A stretch of 64,000 nucleotides of DNA from Urophycis tenuis (GCA_036785325.1 JAXIVH010000018.1:9261557-9325556), one strand, 5' to 3'; shown: positions 8,843-18,728, counted from the stretch's first letter. Numbers and translations: made by a program. The notes: generated by a model from the letters alone, not told the origin.

Positions 8843-10043
8843 ACCAGCTCATCACAAACATCAACGGCACAGATTCCTGCATCAAGAGATGTTGCATGCC
8901 AGACAGTGATGGAAACACGTCGTGTAGGCACACAGCTGTCCTTCAAGACTCTACGGGCTTCTTACAGGAGTGCATGTATAGAGCCAGCTTCATTAGGCTG
9001 CATTTACTTGGGAAGAAGTTAGTAAGAAGTTACATGTTATATACCTTTATATATACTATATATACTTTTATATACAGGTATATACATGTAATACTTTTCA
9101 CTCAGCTCAGTTATTCACTCTCTTACATTTTCATATAGGTCATTTTCCTTGATTAAAATTTATTTTTGGTTCCAGGTGTCCAGGCTACTGTGTCCTGCAA
9201 GGATTTTGGTGTTGGGACATCCACTGCAACTCCTTTCCAGTTTTCATCCACACCAGTAAAGCGACCTTCAAAGAGACCTTGCATGGACATGGAGGAGGCC
9301 TGCATGAATCACGCCAGACAGGGGACAAAAACAAATGGCTTTCAGCAGGTAATTTACTAGACAGAATAAAAAAATTATCACAATTCCTCCTTTTGTGAGT
9401 TACTGTTCAGGGCTTTTTATGAAAAGCCAACATCTTGAAATTCATTGTAATTATTGTTGGTAATAAATATTACAGTATTGTATTTTAAATTGTGCATTTT
9501 TATCCTTTGTAGCAACCCCAGCTTTCTACAGACTTGAGACTTGAGTCTGTAGAGTCTTGAGGTGTTGGCGAACAAAAGGATTCTGAAGGATATAGCTAAA
9601 CTCAGCCCACCCTACCAGACTTAATCTTTGGAGGCATTCCATAGCGTCATCCTTCGCTTTGCCCCGAAGAATGTTGTATTTCCATTTCTTGGAATGCTCT
9701 GCAGCTAAATTGAATTGTGCTTACTTTAAACTTTGTTGAAGTGTGTAGCCTAAAGTTTCTGACATTTTAGATTTTTTTTCTTTTGTTATTACAGACTCTA
9801 CTTGGCGGCAATGTACTACAATGAAAACGCCAACCAACCACAAGCAAAGAGGTGTAACCCTCTTCAAGGTGCACTTCCCGAAGGCATTGAAGGGAGAGTG
9901 TAGAGCAAATCCCCTAAAGACAGAGCCAACATCCAGTAAGAGTTTACTTTTTATTATTTTATACCAAAACTAAAGGATTTCTTTTTACTTGTTGCATTTA
10001 TAATCTATAAACATTTCAACAATAAATAACTGTATAAAGTAAT

Positions 10044-10061
10044 ACACACACACACACACAA
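10044..10061. repeat. AC dinucleotide microsatellite
   Basis: Nine AC steps within intron 5 of the THAP pseudogene. Confidence 0.9.
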
Positions 10062-10803
10062 ACCTTATGAAAAATAATAAATTAGATAAAGTGTCAGGAA
10101 AACACTTTCAGTCTCTGAAAAAAGTAAACAATGTCTGTGCATTTCTTGTATAAAACAGGGTATGTAGTGGACATGATGGACCTCATCTTCGAGAAGGTGT
10201 TTCTGGACCCGGCACCCTACACTGATGCAGTCCTGGCAATCCCTGTTCCTGTTCCAGGAAACTCCGTTTGGATTCTAAGGACCACACAAGCTGGGATGAC
10301 GACCCGGATTCTGCGTCCCAGCCAGCCCCAACACCAGCTCACAAAAGAGCGATATGCAAGGTACCTGTAACGACTACAAGCAATTGGACAAGATATAGCA
10401 ATTACTTTTTTGTTTTGTATCCCATTTTATTTTTATGGATTGCCTGCTAAAACATATGGCTACTATGAGCACTATCCCTCCTCTCGTCTCCTCCCCTCTA
10501 CTACCACTAAACTATTTTCACACACTCTGTGTTTCTACAGATTCTCCATCCCTGAGTCTACACCTGCGTGGTACCCGTCAACCTGCTCTAACACCGGCCT
10601 GCCATCCATCCCATCGGGCTGACATGTTTCCTCCTGCCCCTACTCCCACCAGAAGCTTCGTTGCGTTGAACATTTAATTTGTTTATGTGGAGTTGTACAT
10701 TTTTTTCTTGTCTATACACATCTATTATATATATCTATTATTTTGTTATGCTACTGTGTTTTGATTAGCACAGTTATAACTTATTTGTTAGTAATGCAAT
10801 GTC

Positions 10804-10809
10804 AATAAA
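10804..10809 (+). terminator. Poly(A) signal of the THAP gene
   Basis: AATAAA, 182 bp after the exon 7 stop and followed by a GT-rich stretch (AAAAGTGTCTCC). It faces the minus-strand signal about 100 bp away. Confidence 0.6.
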
Positions 10810-10907
10810 TGTTTAAAAAGTGTCTCCAGAAATGACTCCTGCTTATGAAGAAACTACAAAAATAGAAAAAAAAAAGATTAAATTGAAAAGTTATCCTGTT
10901 TGTCACA

Positions 10908-10913
10908 TTTTAT
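10908..10913 (-). terminator. Poly(A) signal of the minus-strand gene
   Basis: TTTATT on the plus strand, AATAAA on the minus strand, about 93 bp beyond the exon 3 donor of the convergent gene. Together with 10804-10809 it defines the tail-to-tail border of the two genes. Confidence 0.5.
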
Positions 10914-11337
10914 TACAGTTATATGGTTATGCCGAGTAAAGCAAAGAATACATAACATATTTGATTTCAATATAAATTATAACATTTTTCAAAAACATAA
11001 CATACCGGTGAATGCCTCTCAGCTGCAAAGGACCATAGTCTGCCCTGTAAATTTGGCTTGCATTCTGGAGCGAGTATACATTGAGGCATACAGGCTCCAA
11101 TCCAGGATGGTCCACCATGCATTTCAGGTTCCCCTCAACCTCCTGCAGCCGTCTGGTAACCTGCAAACAAGGTACTGCAAACAATAAATGCCATTGTGTC
11201 TCATAAGTATGAAATAAACCATAATCAAGACAAACTAGTTTTCACTTCGAGTATGTAAATACTACCTGTGCTATCTCAAGACAGCAGACATTTTCCTGCT
11301 CTGTGGGCATGGTGTTGCAGTTTCCACACAAACACCT

Positions 11338-11635
11338 TGTAACACTGCATTAGGTAATAACACCGCAATATGTATTAATGTAATAAATTTGCACGCCATT
11401 ATGTAATAACTGCCGCATTTTGTAATAATCTGCCGCATTATGTAATAAACTTCTTGAACGCAATATGTAATACATTTTGCTGCATTATGTAGTAAGTAAT
11501 TACATATTGCGGTTGTTACTACATAATGCGGGTGTTGCGATTTTTTTTGTGCAAAATGTAACAATTGGTGCATTATGTAATAACCAAACAAAATTGACAT
11601 TAAAACAGCAAAATAATGTGTATTTTACTCAAAAT
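11338..11635 (+). repeat. Left TIR of the Ginger-like element
   Basis: Built from a 15-17-bp subrepeat of the form GCATTATGTAATAA with variants (GCATTTTGTAATAA, GCAATATGTAATAC). About nine copies run in one orientation, then from about 11496 the copies alternate with inverted ones (ATTACATATTGC, TTACTACATAATGC). It has one extra subrepeat (about 18 bp) near the tip compared with the right TIR. Confidence 0.88.
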
Positions 11636-12164
11636 GAATGCTTACAAATAAGTATTAATTTAACGATGTAATTAAATATTTAAGCAACTAAATGAAAAAC
11701 TATTCAGCTGCAACATACAGCCTAACACACTGATCACACAATGGAACTGCAGAATAATAAAGTTAATTTGAACAATGTTCTTTACCTACAGTAAAACAGG
11801 CCATGACTCACATTTCACACACATATAGCCAATCTATCAGTATGGAGGGAACTGCCTATCAGAATTCCATTTGATTTATGCTGTTCAGGCACTTAGCCGA
11901 AGCCACTATTTGATATTGCTCCTCCTGCAAGGTACTGATTGGGACTCATGGTGTCTATAACTGGCTAGGCTAGGCCTGCTAGTGGAAAGGCAATGTTTAA
12001 ACGTAAGTTATTATCTATGAATAATTTTTTTGATTGTACTACAAACTAAGCAGGATGTAGACTAAGATACTGTGTCCTCAATGAACATGAAAAGAAAACC
12101 TTTTATGCTAATATATGTTAGCTTAGCTTATGGTTGGCTATGTCAACACCAGCTAACTTAGCCA
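11636..12164. other. Ginger left arm, non-coding
   Basis: AT-rich, with no recognisable reading frame. It probably holds the promoter and a 5' leader exon of the integrase gene; a purine-poor tract and AG acceptor appear only later, at 12921. Confidence 0.5.
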
Positions 12165-12548
12165 ATAATATAATAGAGCGGAGCGTCCGGCCGCTCCGCT
12201 CACTTTCGCCCCCCGCTCCACTTAAAAATCATGCCGCTCCACTGAAATCGCTCCACGCTCGCTCCAATTTAAAAGAGGGTGAAATAATCTACTACGAATT
12301 GCCACCTTATACAGAAAACGTACATACTAAAGAACTAAGAGCAACGGCAATATATTTCAGTCATAGAACATTTATTTTAAAAGATAGACAAGTGCAACAA
12401 GAAGACACACGTTTGGATTTGGGCATGTCAGACTCGTGGTGTGAGCGGTATTGGAGCGACACTAGAGCGGAACAGAGCGGCCGCTCCGGCGTCTGAATAA
12501 AAAAATGCTCCACGCTCCAGCAACATTCCATCCGCTCCGCTCACTAGC
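12165..12548. mobile_element. GC-rich MITE (GAGCGGAGCG ends)
   Basis: Left end TAGAGCGGAGCG and right end CCGCTCCGCTCACTAGCTCTG (inverted: CAGAGCTAGTGAGCGG) are approximate inverted repeats rich in CGGAGCG steps. Both stand out sharply from the AT-rich Ginger arm. An additional internal GGCCGCTCCG inverted pair is at 12186-12200 and 12474-12490. I could not define a target duplication, so exact borders are uncertain. A hAT-type MITE is likely. Confidence 0.45.
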
Positions 12549-14917
12549 TCTGGCCCGGACTCATTTCACCTAGTCAAATAGACTTCACTAGCAGCTCAAT
12601 AATATGCCAACACAGGTGGGCTGCAGCGTTTAATATAAGGGGAAATCCTCGCGGCTGGATTGGCTCCCCAACGTGAGCCGTGAAATATCACTGCTTATTC
12701 CAAATCTACTAAGTGCAATAGAGGGTGTACACGACAGTGATAGTGTTCATTTTTTTCCATACAAATAATCTGTTCTTTGTCAGGTTTTAGGGCACTTGCC
12801 TATTTAAGCAACTCCTATATTGTAGCCTTTATTGTACTGAAGGCCTATCTGGTGTAATAAGTGTAAATGTATCATACATTATTATTAATAGCCTTATTAA
12901 TAGCATTTCCTCCCCCCACAGATCTTCTATTTACCACTCTGCTGACCTGCACCCTTTGGGTCTCATCTGATGGGTACGGGCAGCAGCAGACTATGAGTGA
13001 GGATGTCTACAAGGTCATTGTTAGTAAGCTAAGGGGAGAGTTCAATGTACCTGTAGCTGAACGGACAAGAGCTCAAAAAAATGCTTTAGTGAGGCTGTGG
13101 AGGAATAGAGATATATATTCGATCAGCAATGATGGTTACACATTATTGTGTGCCGGCAAACCAGTCACTAGAACATCTGAAGTTGGCAAAAGGGTTAAAA
13201 ATGGTCTGGATGACACGAAGGGATCTGGTGCCTGGAAGTTAAATAAACGAATGAATGAGCAATATTCAGGCATCAGTGAACGAAAGATTCAAAAAGTCCT
13301 GGAACGATCCAAAAACTACCAACTTCATAAGGCTAGGTTTGCAAACAAACCCATTCCTAGACCCATCAGGGCCAAAGAGGTACAGGATCGCCATCAGGTT
13401 GACCTCCTGGATATGGGGAAAATGAAAATTAGTCATGGTTGTTCTACATATCGATACATTCTGACGGTAATTGATGTGTTTAGCCGCTATGTATGGCTGA
13501 GAAAACTAAAGGGCAAAGAGAGTGCAGAGATTGCAAAACATCTTCATGATATTTACTTGGAACATGGCCCTTCCAAAGTTTTGCAACACGACCGAGGGGC
13601 AGAATTTAAAGGAGCAGTTCGAAGGCTGATGGAATCCATGCAAGTCAGAATAATAGAGAGTTCACCATAACATCCCCAAAGCCAAGGCAAGGTAGAGAGG
13701 TCACACAGAATACTAAGAAAAAAGATTATGTATGATCTGGCGAATTTACAGAAAGGTGGGGTTAACTGGGTTAAGCATCTACCAGAATATTCAAGAGTGC
13801 TGAATGAGGACCCTAAGGAAGTGTTAGGCTGGATGTCTCCATTTGATGTTTATTAAGGGAGAAAAAGCTATAGAGTAGTGCATCCCTTAGCAGGGTCTCC
13901 ATCCACTGTCAGAAAGGAATCTGCAAACAATCCACAACCAAATGTACCCTCCCTGAAACAGCGAGGCAATTTTGAGGCTAAGCGGAGGAGACTGAGAAAA
14001 AAGGCAAAGAAAGCCACTGAGCACTGTCATAATCGGATGATCAGAAATGCATCTAAACAAAATCCACCATCTATTTATTATGTTGGTGATGCTGTTTTGG
14101 TCAGGGTGAAAGATGGTGCCCATCGAGTTACAAAGAGGTTTCGGGTATTGACTGGCACAGTTGTGAAACGAAATTTAAAGTTTTCAAAATACAAAGTTCA
14201 GTTTCAGATCCCTGGTGACCCCAAAATGCAAGTGAAATGGTTCTTTGTGTCTGATGTGACAAGTACAACAGGTCCGCAAAAAGTCCGCAAAACCTTTACA
14301 TCCATGTTTGATACCGTACACACATGGAGACAGACTGGACCAGACGGAAATTGCCAGTTCTCAGCCATATCTGATCAGCTAGCTACACACAGAATATTCA
14401 GATCAGCAGAAAATTTAAGAGATGAAATTGTTCAAGATCTCAGATCTAATCCGATTTCTGCAAACGGAACACCTTTGTTAGATTTTGTTGATGGGAATGA
14501 CTGGGATGACTACTTGGATAGTATGTCACAATGTGGGACCTATGGCGACCACATAACTCTACAAAGGGCTGCTGAGATTTTCAATGTTCAGTTTCTCATT
14601 GTCTCCTCACTAGGTGTTGATGCATCTTCCATTATATCCAGTGTTGGGTAGTAACGCGTTGTTAGTAACGCCGTTACGTAACGCCGTTATTTTTTTCAGT
14701 AACGCGTTACATAACGCGTTGTTTTTTAAAATTCAGTAACTCCGTTCCCGTTACGAAACGCTACGTTACTCCGTTCCTTTTGGTGAGGTTTTACAACGGC
14801 ACGCAGTTCCCGATCAATAAAATTTAATCGAATTGATAAACAAAGCTGTCGCCTCTAGCGTCACACACGCAATCAAACGCGCCCCGAAGATGACTGAACA
14901 GGTCAGTGCACGGCATG

Positions 14918-15096
14918 ATGGCGAGCGAGAAGGGGAAGATCAGTTTCTACTCTCGGAAATACTCAAATTTTTTTCAACTCGAGAGCAAAGGGGAAAACAA
15001 CATTTCGGTAAGATGTAAACTGTGCCCCGGGTCAAAAATCCTCTGTACGACGAAAAACAGCAACAGCAATCTGCTGAAGCACATCGAGAAGCGGCA
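14918..15096 (+). pseudogene. BED zinc-finger piece of a hAT transposase
   Basis: Within the 1,101-bp hAT element, a plus-strand frame from ATGGCGAGCG at 14918 encodes SFYSRKYSNFF followed by VRCKLCPGSK and NLLKHIEKRHA. The CKLC...H-x4-H spacing is that of a BED finger, the DNA-binding N-terminus of hAT transposases. The frame then runs straight into an AC microsatellite encoding His-Thr repeats and no catalytic domain follows, so it is a remnant. Confidence 0.65.
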
Positions 15097-15102
15097 TGCA
15101 CA

Positions 15103-15158
<56 letters not shown>

Positions 15159-15188
15159 CACACACACACACTTCCACACACACACACC
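15097..15188. repeat. AC microsatellite, about 40 steps
   Basis: A nearly pure AC tract with a few interruptions (CACAAACAC, CTCCCACAC, CTTCCACAC). It starts at the last codons of the BED finger (CATGCACACAAAC), where the natural sequence may have seeded expansion. Confidence 0.95.
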
Positions 15189-16057
15189 GAGGAGGCGGAG
15201 CGAGGACGCGGTGGAGGCGTCTTTGCCTCTCGCACGGCGGCGGCTCAGCGACGCTCAGCCGGCCGACGTCGACTTCAGAATATTGTTTTCAGTTATTTGT
15301 ATCAGAATGTCTGTTTTTGCTTTTAAGCCACTTTAATTTTTGCCAGTTTGCTTTTGAATACCAAATAAGAAAAATAGCCTTGTTTAGCCAGTTTATAGCC
15401 TATGGCCTGACTGAAATAAATAGGTGTTTGTGTTCGTGCACAACAGATCATATTGCTTGGATGATTAGATTCAGTGATGTGGATGCGAATGAATTGAAAC
15501 GGTTGTATTATTTTGTATTATTCAGCATCAGTACAGAACTGAAATGACGGCTAGAGGGGAACTCAATCAATCAACCATTAGAGCATTGGAAGAACGTTTT
15601 ACATTAACTAAAAAGTTACTTTCTCAGTAACGCATTACTTTTTGGTTTAAGTAGCTGAGTTACGAACTGAGTTACTTTTTTTACAAAGTAACTAGTAACT
15701 GTAACTTGTTACTATTTTTCAGTAACTAGCACAACACTGATTATATCTCAGTCTAATAGATATTGTGACAGTTGTCCTTTGTTAGTCCTTGGACACATTG
15801 CTGAGGGACATGGAGAACATTACTTAAGTCTGGAAGGATCAGTCTCTTCTTATATTGAAAACATCTTAGAAGCAGAGAAAGAAAGGATAATTCAACATAA
15901 AAATGAATCAGACCAAGAGAGTGAAAATGAAGAACTCACACCAAACGACAACACAGACAATGAAACTCTTACTGAAGGACCACATGGTGATGCCACACTG
16001 AATGAACCTCACACTGATTCCCAACTAGATGAACCCCAAAATGATGTCCATCTAGAT

Positions 16058-16518
16058 CAGGGGTGTCAAATATACGGCCCGCGGTCCAAAACTGGCCCGA
16101 TAGGGGGCTCAACCCGGCCTGCTGGATGAATTTTGAAAGTAAAAAAATGCATAAAAGACACAAACTCGAAATTCTTAATACAATCATTGAGTGGGAAACC
16201 TGTGTGCTTGGTGTGTGATTAACAAGTGTCGGTGCTCAAGGAATATAATATTCGACGCCACTATGAGAGTCATCATGGCAAAAACAAAGCAACTTGTGGA
16301 AACCTTAAATCTGAGGTTGTTCATGATATGTTTTGTAATAGGATATTTCATTAAATATGAAGATTACTGTACTTGTACTTATTTGCATGAAAAGAAAGGG
16401 AAAAGCATGGACTTATTGTTATGTATAGGTAATTCTGTTGTGATTGCACTAATGCGGCCCACTTGACATCTCATAGGCTGTATGTGGTCCCTGAACCAAA
16501 ATGAGTTTGACACCCCTG
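16058..16518. mobile_element. Charlie-like hAT MITE, TSD ATCTAGAT
   Basis: A 461-bp insertion between exact octamers at 16050-16057 and 16519-16526. Its ends CAGGGGTGTCAAA and TTTGACACCCCTG are perfect 13-bp inverted repeats, followed by a GGCCCGC-type subterminal motif (CGGCCC near 16075 and 16455). This is the classic hAT-Charlie terminal form. No coding potential. It splits the acidic linker of the Ginger polyprotein without otherwise disturbing the frame on either side. Confidence 0.94.
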
Positions 16519-16973
16519 ATCTAGATGATCAGTCCAACGATGATGCTCAACGAGAACAAGATGATGTCCAGTTGTGTGGACCTCCAGATAATGATGCGGA
16601 AAACAGAATGCATGGCACACCCATCTTGCCTACAGAATTGCTGTCATTTATCATCCAGTTGACCCTTAATGCAGACTCCTCGATGCTCTGGGCATTCAAT
16701 AGAGTTTCTAAACTTTTTCGAGATCTTGCAAATCCGCTCCATCCGCAAATCTACATCAGAGAAACTTTAGCTGACACCCTAAAGTTGGATTATGATCATG
16801 ACAATTCCATAAGCATAATGAGGCTCTATAAATCCACTGGACGCAGTAGTGGTCTTGCTATTAGACTGAGGGAGCTATTCAGACAAAATAGCAGGTGGAT
16901 GAGGGCCTGGCTTCTGATTAAGCACATTGGCCATGGTCATTTTAAAATCAAGGACATTTTTTGGAAACCTTAG

Positions 16974-17846
16974 GGCTACATTTTGTTTTGCATAGTAGGT
17001 AGATTTTCTTGAGTCTCCCTAGTTCAAATGTAGATTTTTAGATGGGTTAGTTGTGTGGTTATATGTGTGCCATGGCCTGTAATATGTCTAGAACATTGTT
17101 AAATTGTACATTTCCACTTTATTATCCACTACAATTCCATTGTGTGTGTGTTAGGCTGTGGCTGGATTGTTTTTCATTTAGTTGATTGAGATATTCGGCC
17201 TATTATCAAAGATTGCCATAATATTTGCTGTTCATTACACATTGTTCATCCATGATGTCTGTACCTCTACAGGATGGTATCTTTTCTTTGTCTAAACAAG
17301 GCATTATTGGGCATTTAGAGAATAAATAATTTGAAATAATTAACTGTTCAACGTCATTTGTTCTGCAACTATTTTTTGTTTCTTACTCTGGGTTTGCATA
17401 ATATAGGCTATCCTGCATTTTTGTGTCAGAATAATACTTAGTATAATTTTGTGACACTGCCAGTGCTACATTAATGCAGGTACTATTACTGTTGGTGTTA
17501 TTGGAAATATGCCTCATGAATTAATGTTAAGGTTACATGGAACATGACATTTAGTGAATAGGCTAGACTACATGGTGCTGTTGTGCAAAGCCCATGTTTA
17601 ATTATTTGGTGCTGTATGTCTTTTCTTTACTGCTGCTTGAGCATAGACAGAGATTTACTTGACAATTTTCTAAATTGGTTAACTATCAGAAGCACTTACC
17701 TCCAAACTTGATCTCATGACTAATCTAACTGCAAATATGATTTGAAAATAACCCCTTGTGCGTTTAAATGAGCACAACCAAAGTTAAAAGGTGGATTGTT
17801 ACAATGTAAGCTGAGCAATAGTTGTCATACTGTCCTCCTAATTATT
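16974..17846. other. Ginger right arm, non-coding
   Basis: AT-rich 3' region after the Ginger stop codon with no reading frame of interest. A poly(A) signal at 17321-17326 lies about 350 bp after the stop. Confidence 0.6.
17321..17326 (+). terminator. Poly(A) signal of the Ginger gene
   Basis: AATAAA followed closely by AATAATT. It is the first canonical signal downstream of the 16973 stop on the plus strand. Confidence 0.45.
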
Positions 17847-18138
17847 ATTTTTGAGTAAAATACACATTATTATGCTGTTTTAATCAATGAAAATGTCAAT
17901 TTCGGTTGGTTATTACATAATACACCAATTGTTAAATTTTGCTAAAAAAAATATCGCAACACCCGCATTATGTAGTAACAACCGCAATATGTAATAACTT
18001 ATTACATAATGCGGCAAAATGTATTACATATTGCGTTCAAGAAATTTATTACATAATGCGGCAGATTATTACAAAATGCGGCAGTTATTACATAATGGCG
18101 TGCAAATTTATTACATTATTACATAATGCGGTGTTACA
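17847..18138 (-). repeat. Right TIR of the Ginger-like element
   Basis: The inverted copy of 11338-11635, with the same subrepeat order and the same orientation switch; a few substitutions and one 10-13-bp indel near the inner end (TTTTCATTGA present here only). The terminal 8 bp is the exact reverse complement of the left tip. Confidence 0.88.
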
Positions 18139-18728
18139 CACCTGTCAAAAGAAAATAAGTTAGAATTCCACTTGAATGCAAGTACACAAGCATAGTTGGA
18201 TAAGAAGTAAGATTTTCCTAACCATGTCAAGTGCATAAAACTTGTGACATTTGAATAATGTTGAGATGGAGAACAGTGGCATTTTAATCAACATTACCCT
18301 GCCTCGATTTTCTACCAGAATGACACATTACTGATACAGACAGACATATTTATGCTGAAATACAAAAGTAAATCCTAAAGACCTAGAACAACAAATGTCA
18401 GGGCGCTATTACGATGAAACACCTCTGCTAAATCACAAACTTTGCAAAATATAGAATTTAGGTTAGGCCTACTATGCAAGCATCGTTTGATAGCCTACTA
18501 GTTTCTACATTATACATTTATCCGTAGATAGCAAGAATACAGTCAAGAGAGATAAGTAAAATGTTACTACACTATTTACAAAATTGCTCATTCACCAAAA
18601 AAGCTTGAAGTAACAAAGATACAGCGAAGACATAACCGTTAGCGGGAGCTAACATGTGAGTAACAGTGTAATAACACACAGAACGTAAAAAAATAAATAT
18701 ATAAAGTCGCATGATATATGTAAATTAC
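18139..18728 (-). other. Intron 1 of the P2X7-like gene, native part
   Basis: Read on the minus strand it begins with the GTAATT donor at 18728 and ends with a pyrimidine-rich TTTTCTTTTGACAG just before the Ginger element. No gene or known repeat is seen inside. Confidence 0.55.

Larger units (their letters stand above)
4793..10622 (+). pseudogene. THAP-domain (Kolobok-like) transposase, 7 exons, decayed
   Basis: The start is ATGGCGAAGG at 4793. Exon 1 (to 5561, interrupted by an LTR) encodes the DNA-binding THAP zinc finger: CSVVGC, KPPSS, W and YVCANHF, then after the LTR DCFINEGQYKTGF and SVPTVRDP. Further exons, each bounded by AG and GT unless stated, are 8843-8969 (DVACQT, VGTQLS), 9176-9348, 9513-9704 (FAPKNVVFPFLGMLC), 9795-9935 (YLAAMYYNENANQP, then FKVHFPKALKGEC in another frame), 10159-10360 (DLIFEKVFLDPAPY) and 10541-10622 (stop TGA). 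Exon phases agree across the E1/E2, E2/E3, E5/E6 and E6/E7 joints. Damage: the LTR; a frameshift and TAA (9622-9624) in exon 4; its donor changed to CT; a frameshift near 9850. The protein would bind and move the element. The catalytic residues could not be assigned. Confidence 0.65.
14639..15739 (+). mobile_element. hAT deletion derivative with BED exon, TSD ATTATATC
   Basis: ATTATATC at 14631-14638 and 15740-15747 flanks a 1,101-bp element with ends CAGTGTTGGGTAGTAACG and, inverted, CAGTGTTGTGCTAGTTAC. The terminal regions are packed with GTAACG/AGTTAC steps. It lies between the catalytic Cys and His of the OTU domain in the Ginger frame. It retains one coding piece, a BED-type zinc finger, and nothing of the hAT catalytic domain, so it moved in trans. 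Confidence 0.9.
12993..16973 (+). pseudogene. Ginger-like integrase-OTU-F-box-like polyprotein
   Basis: One frame, starting ATGAGTGAGG at 12993 after an acceptor at 12921. It covers an N-terminal helical region, then an integrase core (VDLLDM, DVFSRYVWLR, QHDRGAEFKG, SQGKVERSHR: the DDE set), and a GPY/F-like chromatin/DNA module near 14080-14260 (GDAVLVRV, GTVVKR, KYKVQF). An OTU cysteine protease follows, with DGNCQFSAISDQL at 14344-14382 (catalytic Cys) and GEHYLSL near 15812 (His). Then come acidic NEPHTDSQLDEPQND repeats and an F-box-like LPTELLSFII with VSKLFRDLA, ending at TAG 16971. Two TAA stops (13668-13670 and 13854-13856) and two hAT insertions (14639-15739, 16058-16518) break it; the frame is otherwise open. 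The integrase would move the element; the OTU part would cleave ubiquitin chains. KRBA2 is a related domesticated host protein. Confidence 0.78.
11338..18138 (+). mobile_element. Complete Ginger-like DNA transposon, TSD CACCT
   Basis: A 6,801-bp element bounded by CACCT at 11333-11337 and 18139-18143, with ends TGTAACAC and GTGTTACA. TGT...ACA ends and a short 4-6-bp duplication fit an integrase-type DNA transposon. The TIRs are about 290 bp (11338-11635 and 17847-18138). It encodes an integrase of the KRBA2/Ginger group plus OTU and F-box-like segments (12993-16973). Without the nested hAT copies (1,101 and 461 bp) it would be about 5.2 kb. The two TIRs are still very alike and the coding frame has only two stops, so it is a fairly young insertion into the older THAP element. 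The Ginger name rests on domain content and termini; no alignment was run. Confidence 0.82.

Noticed and set aside
10435..10677. An alternative last exon of the THAP gene in another frame
   Set aside because: The exon 6 to exon 7 phase leads to the frame ending at 10622; the longer frame to 10677 needs a frameshift.
11006..11335. A host P2X7 receptor gene
   Set aside because: Only the cysteine-rich cytosolic-type domain is seen, with no transmembrane or channel ectodomain exons, and the gene lies inside a mobile element.
13668..13856. A reassigned TAA codon (alternative genetic code)
   Set aside because: Other frames in the window end normally at TAA, and two point mutations in a transposon copy are a sufficient explanation.
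14940..15547. A His-Thr-rich protein across the AC microsatellite
   Set aside because: The frame is the BED-finger remnant extended through an AC repeat; the four overlapping Cys-Val frames on the other strand are the same artefact.
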